Positions 54,381 to 62,872 are shown, counted from the stretch's first letter. The stretch is 64,000 bases of DNA from an uncultured Tenacibaculum sp. (GCF_947494125.1 NZ_CANLTU010000011.1:22038-86037), one strand, 5' to 3'. Numbers and translations: made by a program. Notes: generated by a model not told the origin, from the sequence alone.

Positions 54381-55130
54381 ATGAAAAATCTTACCGCAAT
54401 TATTGTTGATGATATGCCTTCTGCTTTAGAAATGCTACAAAACGATATAAATAAACAACATACAGAAATAGAAATTATTGGTACAGCCAAAAGTGTTGTA
54501 GAAGCTTCTAAATTATTAAGAAAGCAACAACCAGATATTCTTTTTCTCGATATTATGTTAGGTGACGGTACTGGTTTTGATGTACTAGAAATCCATCCAG
54601 ATTTATCTTCAAAAATTATTTTTGTTACTGCTAGTGATGAATATGCTATCAAAGCTTTTAAATTTGCAGCTATCGATTATGTCTTAAAACCGTATTCAAG
54701 TGAAGATTTATCGAATGCTATAAATAAGGCAAAAAGTCAAATTAAACCCGATAAAGAACAACTAACTGTACTTCAACAATCAATTAAACAGCCCAATTTA
54801 CATCCAAAAAAGATTTCTTTAAACACTTCTGATAAAATTGTTGTTGTAAATTTAAACGATATTATTAGGTGTAAATCAGACAATAATTATACTGAATTTT
54901 TCATGAATGATGGTCAGAAAATTCTGGTTGGTAAAACTCTTAAATATTTTGCAGACATGTTAAAAGAATTAGATTTCTTAAGAGTACACCAAAGTCATTT
55001 AATTAACTTACAGTACATTAAAGAGTTTATAAAATCTGATGGTGGTTATTTAGTTTTAAAAAATAAAACTACTATTCCTGTTTCTGTTAGAAAAAAAAAC
55101 GAAGTAATTGCTATTTTAGAAAGAATTTAA
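54381..55130 (+). CDS. LytTR response regulator, partner of the propeller kinase
   Basis: A 249-residue protein with an N-terminal receiver (VDDMP acidic pair, phosphorylation Asp in LFLDIMLG, Lys in VLKPY) and a C-terminal LytTR domain (LNDIIRCKSDNNYTEF, VGKTLKYFADML, RVHQSHLINLQYIKE). It begins one base after the kinase stop and is therefore translationally coupled. Targets are unknown. Confidence 0.93.
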   Translation: MKNLTAIIVDDMPSALEMLQNDINKQHTEIEIIGTAKSVVEASKLLRKQQPDILFLDIMLGDGTGFDVLEIHPDLSSKIIFVTASDEYAIKAFKFAAIDYVLKPYSSEDLSNAINKAKSQIKPDKEQLTVLQQSIKQPNLHPKKISLNTSDKIVVVNLNDIIRCKSDNNYTEFFMNDGQKILVGKTLKYFADMLKELDFLRVHQSHLINLQYIKEFIKSDGGYLVLKNKTTIPVSVRKKNEVIAILERI

Positions 55131-55257
55131 CACTCTGTAAAAGGAGATAAAAAAACACAATTCACAAAAGGTTTTCCCTAAAAATTATAAGTTTTTTAAT
55201 GTTTTTGTTAAAATTTTATTAAAATTTTCATTATTTTAGTAACAGAAACAATAATAT

Positions 55258-55815
55258 ATGGTTGCACTAAAACCTGAAAGGGGCAGATTATTAATTGCAG
55301 AACCTGCTATTTTAAATGATAGTTCTTTTAGAAGATCTATTATTTTACTTACCGAACATACAGATAATAGTTCGGTTGGATTTATATTGAATAGACCATT
55401 AAATCATACTTTAAATGATTTGGTTCCTGAGATAGATTGTGATTTCACAGTATACCAAGGAGGGCCTGTAGAACAAGATAATTTATACTTTATACATAAA
55501 GTACCACACCTTATACCAAATAGTATAGAAGTTGCTAATGGTATTTTCTGGGGAGGGAATTTTGAGCATATAAAAGAATTACTCAATAATAAAACACTAA
55601 AACCTACCGATATTCGTTTCTTTCTAGGGTATTCTGGTTGGGGTGTAAACCAATTAGAAGATGAATTATATTCAAATTCTTGGTTTGTTTCTGAAAATGA
55701 TTATCGAAACATTCTTTCAACAGACAATGAAACTTTTTGGAAAGATAAACTACTTCAAAAAGGAGGTAAATATAAAATATGGGCTAATGCCCCTAGTGAT
55801 GTACAAATGAATTAA
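55258..55815 (+). CDS. YqgE/AlgH family protein
   Basis: A 185-residue protein with the family signature near the start (GRLLIAEPAILNDSSF, RRSIILLTEH) and VGFILNRPLN, followed by FLGYSGWGVNQLEDE. YqgE/AlgH proteins are widely conserved and of poorly known, possibly regulatory, function. It converges on the aminotransferase gene, whose stop it overlaps by four bases. Confidence 0.92.
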   Translation: MVALKPERGRLLIAEPAILNDSSFRRSIILLTEHTDNSSVGFILNRPLNHTLNDLVPEIDCDFTVYQGGPVEQDNLYFIHKVPHLIPNSIEVANGIFWGGNFEHIKELLNNKTLKPTDIRFFLGYSGWGVNQLEDELYSNSWFVSENDYRNILSTDNETFWKDKLLQKGGKYKIWANAPSDVQMN

Positions 55816-56642
55816 CTCGTTACTACTATTAAGTTAAGATTGCTTTTTAATTTGTTTGTTATTTCTGAAGTGAATTCTTTTTTCCTGTAATTAGTAACCG
55901 ATTGAATTCCAACAATTGCATTCGTTATAAAAACCTCATCGGCTTTTTGAATCTCAAATGGAGAAATCGTTGTTTCTTCAATAGTATATTCTGGGTGCTT
56001 TTCTACAATTTCAATTATCTTTTTTCTAACAATACCTTTTATACATCCTTCTGTTAAAGCTGGTGTTTTAATTATATTATTTTTAACAATAAAAATATTT
56101 CCATTTGTAGCTTCAACTACTCCTTTTTTTTCATTCAATAAAATACAATTATCTAAATCATTTTCATCTGCAAAAATAGCCGACAATGTATTTATCATTC
56201 TATTGCTAGTTTTTACTGTTGATAATAATCCTGAATAATTATAAAAATCCTTGAATAAATCTATCTTATATGTTGATTTTTCAACATATTCAAATTCTTT
56301 TACTTCTATTAAATAGTCTACTTCATTAGATTTCGGATTATACAAACCTCCATCTTTTCTATATACTGTTAGTCGAACTCTATAAGTATTAGCTCTTTCA
56401 AAGTTTTCAATAGTTTTTATTATTTCTTCTTGTAAAAACTCAAGAGTAAATTTCATCGGAATTTTCATTCTAAGCATTCTCATAGATGCCATTAACCTAA
56501 AATAATGATCTTCAAAAAAAACTACTTTGCCTTTAGATACTTTTATCGTTTCAAAAATAGCATCTCCATATTTAAATGCCCTATTTTCGTTTGATAGTTG
56601 TAATTCGTTTTCAGAAATTATTTCTCCGTTAAAATTTATCAT
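55812..56642 (-). CDS. Class IV aminotransferase (PabC/branched-chain type)
   Basis: A 276-residue PLP-dependent enzyme. FKYGDAIFETIKV near the start, KTSNRM with the PLP lysine in the middle (about residue 142), EATNGNIFIVKN and TPALTEGCIKGIVRK are in the order seen in fold-type IV enzymes such as 4-amino-4-deoxychorismate lyase and D-amino acid or branched-chain aminotransferases. The length favours a PabC-like enzyme, but the substrate cannot be decided. A minus-strand TAATTTTG box is at 56661-56668, about 20 bases before the start. Confidence 0.88.
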   Translation of the reverse strand: MINFNGEIISENELQLSNENRAFKYGDAIFETIKVSKGKVVFFEDHYFRLMASMRMLRMKIPMKFTLEFLQEEIIKTIENFERANTYRVRLTVYRKDGGLYNPKSNEVDYLIEVKEFEYVEKSTYKIDLFKDFYNYSGLLSTVKTSNRMINTLSAIFADENDLDNCILLNEKKGVVEATNGNIFIVKNNIIKTPALTEGCIKGIVRKKIIEIVEKHPEYTIEETTISPFEIQKADEVFITNAIVGIQSVTNYRKKEFTSEITNKLKSNLNLIVVTS

Positions 56643-56660
56643 TCTTCAAAAATTTGACTG

Positions 56661-56668
56661 CAAAATTA
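56661..56668 (-). promoter_or_regulatory. -7 box of the class IV aminotransferase gene
   Basis: Minus-strand TAATTTTG, a full TAnnTTTG match, 18 bases before the ATG. Confidence 0.5.
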
Positions 56669-56693
56669 CAACTTAGGTAATTAGTACGCATAA

Positions 56694-56720
56694 AAAAACT
56701 CGACAAAATGTCGAGTTTTT
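56694..56720 (-). terminator. Terminator between the START-like and aminotransferase genes
   Basis: AAAAACTCGACA and TGTCGAGTTTTT form a 12-bp stem with a three-base loop; the A/T ends make it usable in both directions, and it ends the START-like gene on the minus strand. Confidence 0.85.
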
Positions 56721-56742
56721 ATGATTTACTATAAATATTATA

Positions 56743-57126
56743 TTAAGCGCCTATATTGTGCTTTAAATTTTCTATCTGGTTTTCCCATAATAATTTTGCT
56801 TCTTCTGCATCTTCTTCATCATCTGCAAAATCAGTAATAATTACAGCCACATCTTTTGTTAAAGCATCTACTTGAATTCTAAATTCAAAATAACTTTCAT
56901 CACCCTCACTTTCAGTCCATTTAAACTTTATAAGCTCGTTATTTTTTTTGGTAATAATTTTTGCTTCTTCCTCAGAATCATCCCATATAAAAGTAATTAT
57001 TTTACCTCGAGAATTTACTCTATCTGCAAACCATTCTTCTAGTCCTGATGGAGTTGCTAAGCATTGATATAACATACTTGGAGAAGCATGTACAGGAAAC
57101 TCTAATTCGAATTTTACTTTACTCAT
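56743..57126 (-). CDS. START-like (AHSA1-type) domain protein
   Basis: A 127-residue soluble protein with the START/SRPBCC fold pattern: VKFELEFPVHASPSMLYQCLATPSGLEEWFADRV at the N-terminus (the strand, helix and W motif of AHSA1 proteins; broken in the text here), a beta-sheet core, and a C-terminal helix WENQIENLKHNIG. It has an acidic C-terminal half (DEEDAEEAK). These proteins are common in Bacteroidota and lack a proven function. Confidence 0.82.
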   Translation of the reverse strand: MSKVKFELEFPVHASPSMLYQCLATPSGLEEWFADRVNSRGKIITFIWDDSEEEAKIITKKNNELIKFKWTESEGDESYFEFRIQVDALTKDVAVIITDFADDEEDAEEAKLLWENQIENLKHNIGA

Positions 57127-57189
57127 TTGTATTTTCTTGAAGTGGCAATATATATATTTATTTTTTCAAAAAAAAATTACTTTTTCTTG

Positions 57190-57219
57190 TTGTTAAAACA
57201 TAAATAAGTTCTATATTTG
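57190..57219 (+). promoter_or_regulatory. Promoter of the tRNA-Met gene
   Basis: TTG (57190-57192), 19 bp, then TATATTTG (57212-57219), the ideal Bacteroidota form, 11 bases before the tRNA. Confidence 0.75.
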
Positions 57220-57230
57220 CACCCGCATTC

Positions 57231-57304
57231 GGCGAGGTAGCTCAGTTGGTTAGAGCGCAGGATTCATAACCCTGAGGTCGGCAGTTCAAATCTGCTCTTC
57301 GCTA
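57231..57304 (+). tRNA. tRNA-Met (anticodon CAT)
   Basis: A 74-base cloverleaf: acceptor GGCGAGG/CTTCGCT, D arm GCTC...GAGC, anticodon loop TTCATAA, T arm GCAG-TTCAAAT-CTGC. The CAT anticodon and the regular G1-U72 acceptor pair, rather than the C1-A72 mismatch of initiators, point to an elongator Met or an Ile(CAT) tRNA. The anticodon stem has an A-C mismatch at its base near the loop. CCA is not encoded. A terminator follows. Confidence 0.95.
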
Positions 57305-57306
57305 CA

Positions 57307-57340
57307 AAACTCAAACTCAAAAGGTTTGAGTTTTTTTTAT
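57307..57340 (+). terminator. Terminator after the tRNA-Met gene
   Basis: AACTCAAAC and GTTTGAGTT form the stem, then eight Ts. Confidence 0.8.
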
Positions 57341-57787
57341 GTTCTTAATTTAACAAAAATCCGTTGCTTGTTTCTGTCCATCTTTCCCTCACAATTATAC
57401 AATATCAAAAATGGGCTTGGTATTCCATTTAACATATTAACTTCTCAGGATTTGTTCGAATACTTTTTGTGACTTTTACTTCTGATCTTTTTTATTATAG
57501 AAGAATAAGCGACTTACTTACGTTTCTGATTGTGAGATCAATACTATTATTTCAATCTTTTATCGGTTTTTAACTTTAGTTAAACTTCTAGTTAAAATCA
57601 TTTTATTTTTTACTTACTTTTTTATTACTTGCAGCTATATCTTTGTTTTTCAAGGTATAAAAAGCCCCCCGGCTTTATATTAATACTCTTCAATTTTTGG
57701 AGAGTATTTTTTTTCGTCAGTAATTAATTGCGAATAAAATAGACTTCTTTTTAACCTAAATAGTAGTTTTATTTTAAAAAATAGAAT
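57341..57787. other. Gene-free spacer with two hairpins
   Basis: About 450 bases without a gene. Near the right end are AAAGCC-CCCC-GGCTTT (57661-57676) and AATACTCT...AGAGTATT followed by eight Ts (57682-57714). Two hairpins in a row before a T run suggest a short RNA transcribed on the plus strand. Confidence 0.45.
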
Positions 57788-58528
57788 TTAATGTTCTTTT
57801 ACAATACGCTCAATAGTATTAAGCATTTCTTCTCTTTTTTCAGGCTTTGTATTTTTAAAAGTAAACTTAGCCAATTCAAACTGTCCTTTTTTTAATCGGT
57901 TTATTCTATGATCTTGGTATTTTGTTATTAAATGAACAGCCAAAACAATTATAGCAGCTGAAGTAATTGTCATTAAAATATATGTTGCTTTACTAAAATC
58001 TTGAAACTGTTGAAATATCCAAAAGAAATAAAATAAACATACTGATAAAATAAAACCATGAACTACTTTAATACCAATATTCTTTCTTTCAAAATAAAAA
58101 GATCTAAATAAATTGTATAAAGCATAGCAAAAGAAACCAAAAAACAAACCTAATCGCTCAATAAAAAAATGAAAAGATTTAAACCCAAACACTTTTTCTT
58201 CTTGCTTCACCTTCTTGAACTTTGAATAAGCCAAGTCGGTATCTTTTTTAGCTTTCAGATAATTATTATATAATTCAGTTCCTTCTGCATGAGCTTTCAC
58301 CTTATTAAGTGCTTTAGTTCTTTTCTTTTTCTCAATAGAATGCATCTTTATTGCTTGGTTATAATCAGCACTAAAAACATCAAAAAATTGATATGAATAA
58401 AAAGAGACACCTAAAATAATTGCAAATAATAAAGGAAAAATCTTTTTAACCTTCTCCGTTATCTGGTTCCTCTCCCCCGTCGCTTTCTGGAGTTGTTGAA
58501 TCATCTTTGGTGCTTGAGATTTTTTCAT
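57788..58528 (-). CDS. Unknown membrane protein with coiled-coil segment
   Basis: A 246-residue protein: a first membrane helix (IFPLLFAIILGVSFYSYQFF, about 30-49), a long charged coiled-coil-like stretch (about 55-112), then a cluster of three membrane helices (about 125-195) and a basic C-terminus. It belongs to no family I recognise. Its start region overlaps the small lipoprotein gene upstream by 83 bases in another frame (59 bases if the start is the second Met at 58504). Confidence 0.7.
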   Translation of the reverse strand: MKKSQAPKMIQQLQKATGERNQITEKVKKIFPLLFAIILGVSFYSYQFFDVFSADYNQAIKMHSIEKKKRTKALNKVKAHAEGTELYNNYLKAKKDTDLAYSKFKKVKQEEKVFGFKSFHFFIERLGLFFGFFCYALYNLFRSFYFERKNIGIKVVHGFILSVCLFYFFWIFQQFQDFSKATYILMTITSAAIIVLAVHLITKYQDHRINRLKKGQFELAKFTFKNTKPEKREEMLNTIERIVKEH

Positions 58529-58637
58529 TTGATTGTGTTTGTTTTTCTACAATTTCTGTATTGTCTGTACAAGAAACAAAACCTAATGCTAAAATTAATG
58601 CTAAAATTGATGCTAAAATTGATACTACTTTTTTCAT
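58446..58637 (-). CDS. Small acidic lipoprotein with repetitive signal peptide
   Basis: A 63-residue protein with a lipoprotein signal (LGFVSCTD, lipidated Cys23) and a short acidic mature part (EIVEKQTQSNEK, TTPESDGGEEPDNGEG). The signal peptide is encoded by 12-bp near-repeats giving SILA-SILA-LILA. The end of the gene overlaps the following membrane protein gene by 83 bases. The two genes are probably co-transcribed from upstream of 58637. Function unknown. Confidence 0.65.
   Translation of the reverse strand: MKKVVSILASILALILALGFVSCTDNTEIVEKQTQSNEKISSTKDDSTTPESDGGEEPDNGEG
58579..58625 (-). repeat. 12-bp tandem repeat inside a signal peptide
   Basis: Three to four near-copies of TAATGCTAAAAT / TGATGCTAAAAT (plus-strand reading). 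Each unit encodes four residues of the hydrophobic core of the lipoprotein signal peptide. Confidence 0.75.
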
Positions 58638-58709
58638 ATTATAAAGTTTTTAAAAATTAAAAACCTTAAAAATACAACTTACAACTACAGCGTTATCAGC
58701 CTTTTGGAA

Positions 58710-59336
58710 TTAGCTCTTTAAATATTTTAATGCTATTAACACTAAAGAAACATTAGATTTTACTTTAAATTTTTGTCGTACTCTTTGCAAAAGAGTTCTA
58801 ATTGTACTTTCACTTAAAGAATGCTTTTTTTCTATTTCTGAAAGAGATAGTTCTTTTAACATAGAATCGTACACTTCTCTTTCTCTATTACTTAAAATCT
58901 CGTGATACACATACTCAAAATCGGTATCTAATTTATTTTCTATAATAATTTCTCGTATTCTTTTAGAATAATACGTTTTATTATTATTTACATCGTTTAT
59001 TGCATCTATAATACATTCTGACACATCGTCTTTTAAAACATATCCTCTAGCTCCATGCTTTATAGATTCATAAATAAAACTATCGTTATCATATGCCGAT
59101 ACTATAATTGTTTTAACAAAAATGTTAGATTCCTTTAAAATTTTTAAAACTTCAATACCATTAATCTCTGGCATTGAAATATCTAAAATTAAGACGTCAC
59201 ATTCATTTGATTTAAACCAATTTAAAAGTTTAGTACCATTTATAGATGTACCCACTACATTTATACCATGAGCTTTTAAAAGCACTTCGAATCCTTGCAA
59301 TATCAAATCATGATCATCAGCTATATGTACACGCAT
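58710..59336 (-). CDS. NarL/LuxR-type response regulator
   Basis: A 208-residue protein with a receiver domain (IADDHD acidic pair, phosphorylation Asp in VLILDISMPE, Lys in YVLKDD) and a C-terminal LuxR-type helix-turn-helix (ILSNREREVYDSML, LSLSEIEKKHSLSESTIRTLL with its recognition helix, VRQKFKV). No histidine kinase gene is next to it, so it is an orphan regulator here or pairs with one elsewhere. Confidence 0.9.
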   Translation of the reverse strand: MRVHIADDHDLILQGFEVLLKAHGINVVGTSINGTKLLNWFKSNECDVLILDISMPEINGIEVLKILKESNIFVKTIIVSAYDNDSFIYESIKHGARGYVLKDDVSECIIDAINDVNNNKTYYSKRIREIIIENKLDTDFEYVYHEILSNREREVYDSMLKELSLSEIEKKHSLSESTIRTLLQRVRQKFKVKSNVSLVLIALKYLKS

Positions 59337-59639
59337 TTTTTTATATATTTCTTGCTACCAAAAATATAACAACTAAATAAAATTTACTGTAGACAAAACC
59401 CTATAAAATTATAAAAATTTCAAAATTTTAACAAAAAACACTATTGTCCTCACATATATACTCACTTTTAAATCAATATGCCTGAAGTATTAATTAATCT
59501 ATAACTAAAACTACATGAGTTTATACCAGTGATGAACGCTTCTAAAACACTAGTCCTTTTCAGCTTTTAAAAAAATAATTAAAAAAAAGTAGATTTATAA
59601 ATATAAACCTGCTCTCTATAAAAAATAATTAAAATACAC
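59337..59639. other. Spacer between the response regulator and the GNAT gene
   Basis: About 300 AT-rich bases with the promoter of the regulator. Nothing else is seen; no clear hairpin ends the GNAT operon. Confidence 0.45.
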
Positions 59640-60071
59640 TTAAATTTTAGTGTACATTTTAAAATGTGGCCCTACTTTTTCTACCATAAACTCCTCTCCT
59701 AGTTTTACAAAATTCAATTTCTCATAAAACGATGTTACTTCTTTACGAGCATTACACCACAAAAAATCAACATTTTTTTCTTTTAAAATCTTTACTGCTT
59801 CTTCTATAATAACTTTACCAAACCCTTTACCTCTTACTTCAGGCAAAGTTGCCATTCCTCTTAACTGATATTGCTCTCCATCTAAGTCTTTTAATTTATT
59901 TTTTATAAAAGTTGCTATGGTTACTAACTTCTCTTTATAAAAAACCCCTAAATGAAATGTATCATCTTTTAAATCTTCTTTAAACTTATATGGTAAATCT
60001 ATCCCCTTACGTAAAACTTCTAATCGTATTTTAGAAGTTTCTCCTGCTATTATTTTTTTTACTTCTATCAT
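59640..60071 (-). CDS. GNAT-family N-acetyltransferase
   Basis: A 143-residue protein with the GNAT core: YQLRGMATLPEVRGKGFGKVIIEEAVK, in which RGKGFG is the acetyl-CoA pyrophosphate loop, then VDFLWCNARKEVTSFYEKLNF, the typical C-terminal motif. Substrate unknown. Its start overlaps the stop of the metallo-hydrolase gene by four bases, so the two are translationally coupled. Confidence 0.88.
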   Translation of the reverse strand: MIEVKKIIAGETSKIRLEVLRKGIDLPYKFKEDLKDDTFHLGVFYKEKLVTIATFIKNKLKDLDGEQYQLRGMATLPEVRGKGFGKVIIEEAVKILKEKNVDFLWCNARKEVTSFYEKLNFVKLGEEFMVEKVGPHFKMYTKI

Positions 60072-60955
60072 TTTTGCAAACTCTTATAAATAGTTTCTCT
60101 CATTTCTTTTGCCGATATAAACCAGGCTCCATATTCTTCTTTATACTCTTTTGTTATACTTTCATCTTTAGAAACTTCAGCTAATGTTTTCCCTTTATTT
60201 ATATTTTCTTGAACTCGATCTCTCAAAGTTATAAGCATTTTTTTATATACTTTAAGCTCTGCTTTGTTAGATAAACTTCTATGTCCTGGTATAATAACCG
60301 TTTCATCATTAGATAACAACAAAACTTTATTTATAGATTCAATATAACCTTTAATACTTCCGCCACTATTGAGATCTATAAAAGGAAATTTCCCTTGAAA
60401 ATACGTATCCCCCATATGTATAACATTACTACTTAGGAAGTATATATGAGCATCTCCATCAGTATGTGCATTATGAACATGTGATACTAATACATCTTCT
60501 CCGTTTATATGAAAATTCATATCATTTGTAAAAGTTATCACTGGCAACGCTTCTTTTGGTGAAGCTTTTTTTAATCTACCTCTTACTGTTTGATCTGCAC
60601 TCATTCTTTTTCTAACATTTTCATGCGAAAAAATTAAAACATCATTTTTTTTCATGTTTTCATTTCCTCCTGTATGATCTCCATGCCAGTGTGTATTAAC
60701 CAAATACTTTATAGGCTTATTAGATATTTCTTTAACTTTCGTTAAGATTTTATTGGTTAATGGAGCAAACTGATCGTCAATCATAAAAACACTATCATCC
60801 CCTACAAATAAACCTATATTCCCTCCTTGCCCTTGAAGCATATATATATTATTTGTGATTTTTTTAGAAGTTATTTTAACTTCTCTTTTTTGCGATAATG
60901 TATTAAAACTTATAAAGCCTAATGCACTTAATAGCATTACTTTTTTTAAACTCAT
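60068..60955 (-). CDS. Exported MBL-fold metallo-hydrolase
   Basis: A 295-residue protein with a signal peptide (cleaved near NTLSQ) and the metallo-beta-lactamase motif NTHWHGDHTGG (His89, His91, Asp93, His94), followed by HNAHTDGDAHIYF (His and Asp metal ligands) and IIPGHRS. It is related to periplasmic members of the subclass B-like and quinoprotein-associated hydrolases rather than to a proven carbapenemase. First gene of the pair with GNAT. Confidence 0.86.
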   Translation of the reverse strand: MSLKKVMLLSALGFISFNTLSQKREVKITSKKITNNIYMLQGQGGNIGLFVGDDSVFMIDDQFAPLTNKILTKVKEISNKPIKYLVNTHWHGDHTGGNENMKKNDVLIFSHENVRKRMSADQTVRGRLKKASPKEALPVITFTNDMNFHINGEDVLVSHVHNAHTDGDAHIYFLSSNVIHMGDTYFQGKFPFIDLNSGGSIKGYIESINKVLLLSNDETVIIPGHRSLSNKAELKVYKKMLITLRDRVQENINKGKTLAEVSKDESITKEYKEEYGAWFISAKEMRETIYKSLQK

Positions 60956-61188
60956 TTTTAAATTTTGTTTCTATTATAATTATTATATTCCCCCTAGTAA
61001 GTTACTATTTTATTTTTTAAATAAAATAATAGCATACATTTTAACGAATCTTTCCTACAACTTTTTGCCTTTAGTTTCCTTTATCGTTTTTTTCTTACAA
61101 TTCACCTTAACCTTTTATCTCCTTATCTAACATTTCTTATAATTACTCGTAACTACACGTATTTTTGATGATATAAATAATTAAAATC

Positions 61189-61341
61189 ATGAAAAAATCG
61201 GCTCCAGTAATTGTTCAAGTTTTAAAAACTGATGGTATTCTTTTTAAAATAAAATTTTCTTATCTTAAGGTTCCAATTACTGTTAACAAAGATTATTTTG
61301 ACAACCTAGTTAAGAACCCAAAAGATTTTAAAATTATTTAA
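61189..61341 (+). CDS. Small unknown protein, paralogue of the 48942 product
   Basis: A 50-residue frame: MKKSAPVIVQVLKTDGILFK, then SYLKVPITVNKDYF. It is similar to the 54-residue protein at 48942 over its whole length. A box TATTTTTG (61159-61166), matching TAnnTTTG, lies about 22 bases before the start, and the region around it is similar to that before the 48942 gene. No signal peptide. Confidence 0.5.
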   Translation: MKKSAPVIVQVLKTDGILFKIKFSYLKVPITVNKDYFDNLVKNPKDFKII

Positions 61342-62098
61342 AACACCATAAATAAATCTTCCTTAAAACTCTTTCTTAAAAAAAAATCAAGTAATTTATA
61401 ATTAGATTTTTATCACAAAGATTTTATAGTTAACTTTGTTTAATATATCTTTACTTTATATTATGATTTTTATAGTTAAATTATTTTTGTACTTACTTAA
61501 AGTAACTTTTAGTTTTACTCTTATTATATTTAACTTATTATTTAGTTAAACAAAACTTAAGTTAACTGTTTTCAGCTTTCTTCAACTCAACTTATTTCAT
61601 TTTGCATTTCTATAAGCTATAAAGACTTCTCTATAGAAGTAGTAACTTTCTCTATTTTATTTAAAAAATAGTTTTCTCTAAAAGAAAAGGGCACTTCCTT
61701 ACTTTTTTACAGATATTTTTATATATGTGAAATTCTATATTTATCACATAATTACTAAAACTAATTTATCCTCTTTTATTTTAGCTGCTCTCTTAATGCT
61801 TCTATCTACTTAAAAAATAAGTAATAGTAGAAATTTTTATTTTTTAGGGTATATACAATCTAAACTGTTCTAATTGAGTGTAATTAATAGTTAGAACGGA
61901 ATTCCCTTTTAAAGAATTTCACGTTATATAAGAAAAGAAGTGTCTGGAGGTGATAACTTCTTTTCTTTTTTTACTCTTAAATTAAATAGACACCATACTC
62001 CCTTATTATTTTTTTAACAATAATTAACTCTATTTCACATTAATTATTTTTTACTAAATAACTACTCTTTTTTATCTTTACTTAAAATTAAACTACTT
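61342..62098. other. 750-bp region with RNA candidates and a hydrophobic mini-ORF
   Basis: Besides the RNA candidate at 61867-61972 it holds a 28-codon hydrophobic ORF (61463-61549, MIFIVKLFLYLLKVTFSF) with a TAACTTTG box at 61431-61438; this looks like type I toxin or leader peptides, but evidence is weak. The remainder is AT-rich and unassigned. Confidence 0.4.
61867..61972 (+). ncRNA. Candidate structured small RNA before the GNAT gene at 62099
   Basis: GTTCTAA (61867) pairs with TTAGAAC (61891); GGAATT follows and can pair with AATTTC further on; a terminator AGAAAAGAAGT/ACTTCTTTTCT (11 bp, loop of 14 containing GGAGG) with a T run ends it. No open frame, no adjacent gene end on the plus strand. 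Confidence 0.4.
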
Positions 62099-62545
62099 AT
62101 GAATTTAAGCTTTAAGTCTATAGATAATAAGGATATCCTATCCATTCTTCCTCTTTTAAAAAAAGCAAATACTACTACTCCACATGATATTTTAGAAAAA
62201 CGAGTATTAGAAATGGTTAACTACAGTACTTATGAATGTGTTGGTGTTTTCGATGAAGATAAATTAATTGGCATATCTGGGCTTTGGTATAGCATGAGAC
62301 ACTATTCTGGTAGAAGTGTTGAGCCTGATCATGTAATAATAGATGATTTATACAGAGGCAAAAATATTGGTAAACAATTCTTTAGCTGGATTTATGAATA
62401 TACAAAATCTAAAGGTTATGAAGCAATGGAATTAAACACATATACTGGTAATAGAAAATCTCATAAATTTTATTATAACGAAGGCTTTGAAATTTATGGT
62501 TTTCATTTCGTAAAAATCATGCGAAACGATAAAGCCTTTTATTAA
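62099..62545 (+). CDS. GNAT-family N-acetyltransferase
   Basis: A 148-residue protein: VIIDDLYRGKNIGKQFFSWIYEYTK contains the RGKNIG acetyl-CoA loop, and ELNTYTGNRKSHKFYYNEGF the typical end of the fold. A TATCTTTA box (62073) may be its promoter. It appears to be monocistronic. Substrate unknown. Confidence 0.88.
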   Translation: MNLSFKSIDNKDILSILPLLKKANTTTPHDILEKRVLEMVNYSTYECVGVFDEDKLIGISGLWYSMRHYSGRSVEPDHVIIDDLYRGKNIGKQFFSWIYEYTKSKGYEAMELNTYTGNRKSHKFYYNEGFEIYGFHFVKIMRNDKAFY

Positions 62546-62689
62546 AAGAACTTAGAGTATCAGGTAAAAAAGTGAAGTATAAGTGTATTTTATTTTGAAT
62601 TTACTATTCAAAATCTATAGCTTTTGAAGCTCTTTACAACAAATAAACAACTATTTACAAATGTTATTTATTTTCATTATTTTTATAAT
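62546..62689. other. Spacer and promoter region of RNA copy B
   Basis: It contains CAAATGTTATTTATTTTCATTATTTTTATA just before the RNA start, matching (in shorter blocks) the sequence before copy A; this suggests that the promoter was duplicated with the RNA. Confidence 0.4.
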
Positions 62690-62872
62690 GCAATGAGGAT
62701 ATAGTTATATTTAAATTCGGTCCCCTGATTGAAATAAACTACAGAAGTTTTTACATCTAATTTTTGCCATCGAAATCAAAAAATTAATTTACTAAAACTT
62801 CATTGAGGCATTTTATTAGTAGATAAGAATATACCTAAAGTAAGATATGTGACTATACTCCTCATTGTTTTT
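62690..62872 (+). ncRNA. Multicopy structured RNA candidate, copy B
   Basis: Starts GCAATGAGG and ends CCTCATTG followed by five Ts. It shares with copy A (45638) the blocks ATTCGGTCCCCTGATTGAAA, ATCTAATTTTTGCCATCGAAA and AAATCAAAAAATTNATTT, and a pairing GAAGTTTT...AAAACTTC. The second half is shorter and more diverged than in copy A, yet the closing stem is preserved, which argues for structure under selection. Confidence 0.5.

Noticed and set aside
60068..60955. Acquired beta-lactamase resistance gene
   Set aside because: The MBL motif is present, but the protein resembles general exported MBL hydrolases, has native base composition and is coupled to a GNAT gene; resistance cannot be inferred.
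45638..62872. Miniature transposable element explanation for the repeated RNA
   Set aside because: The inverted ends are only nine bases, target-site duplications are not visible, and similarity extends upstream of the ends; still possible, but less likely than an RNA gene.
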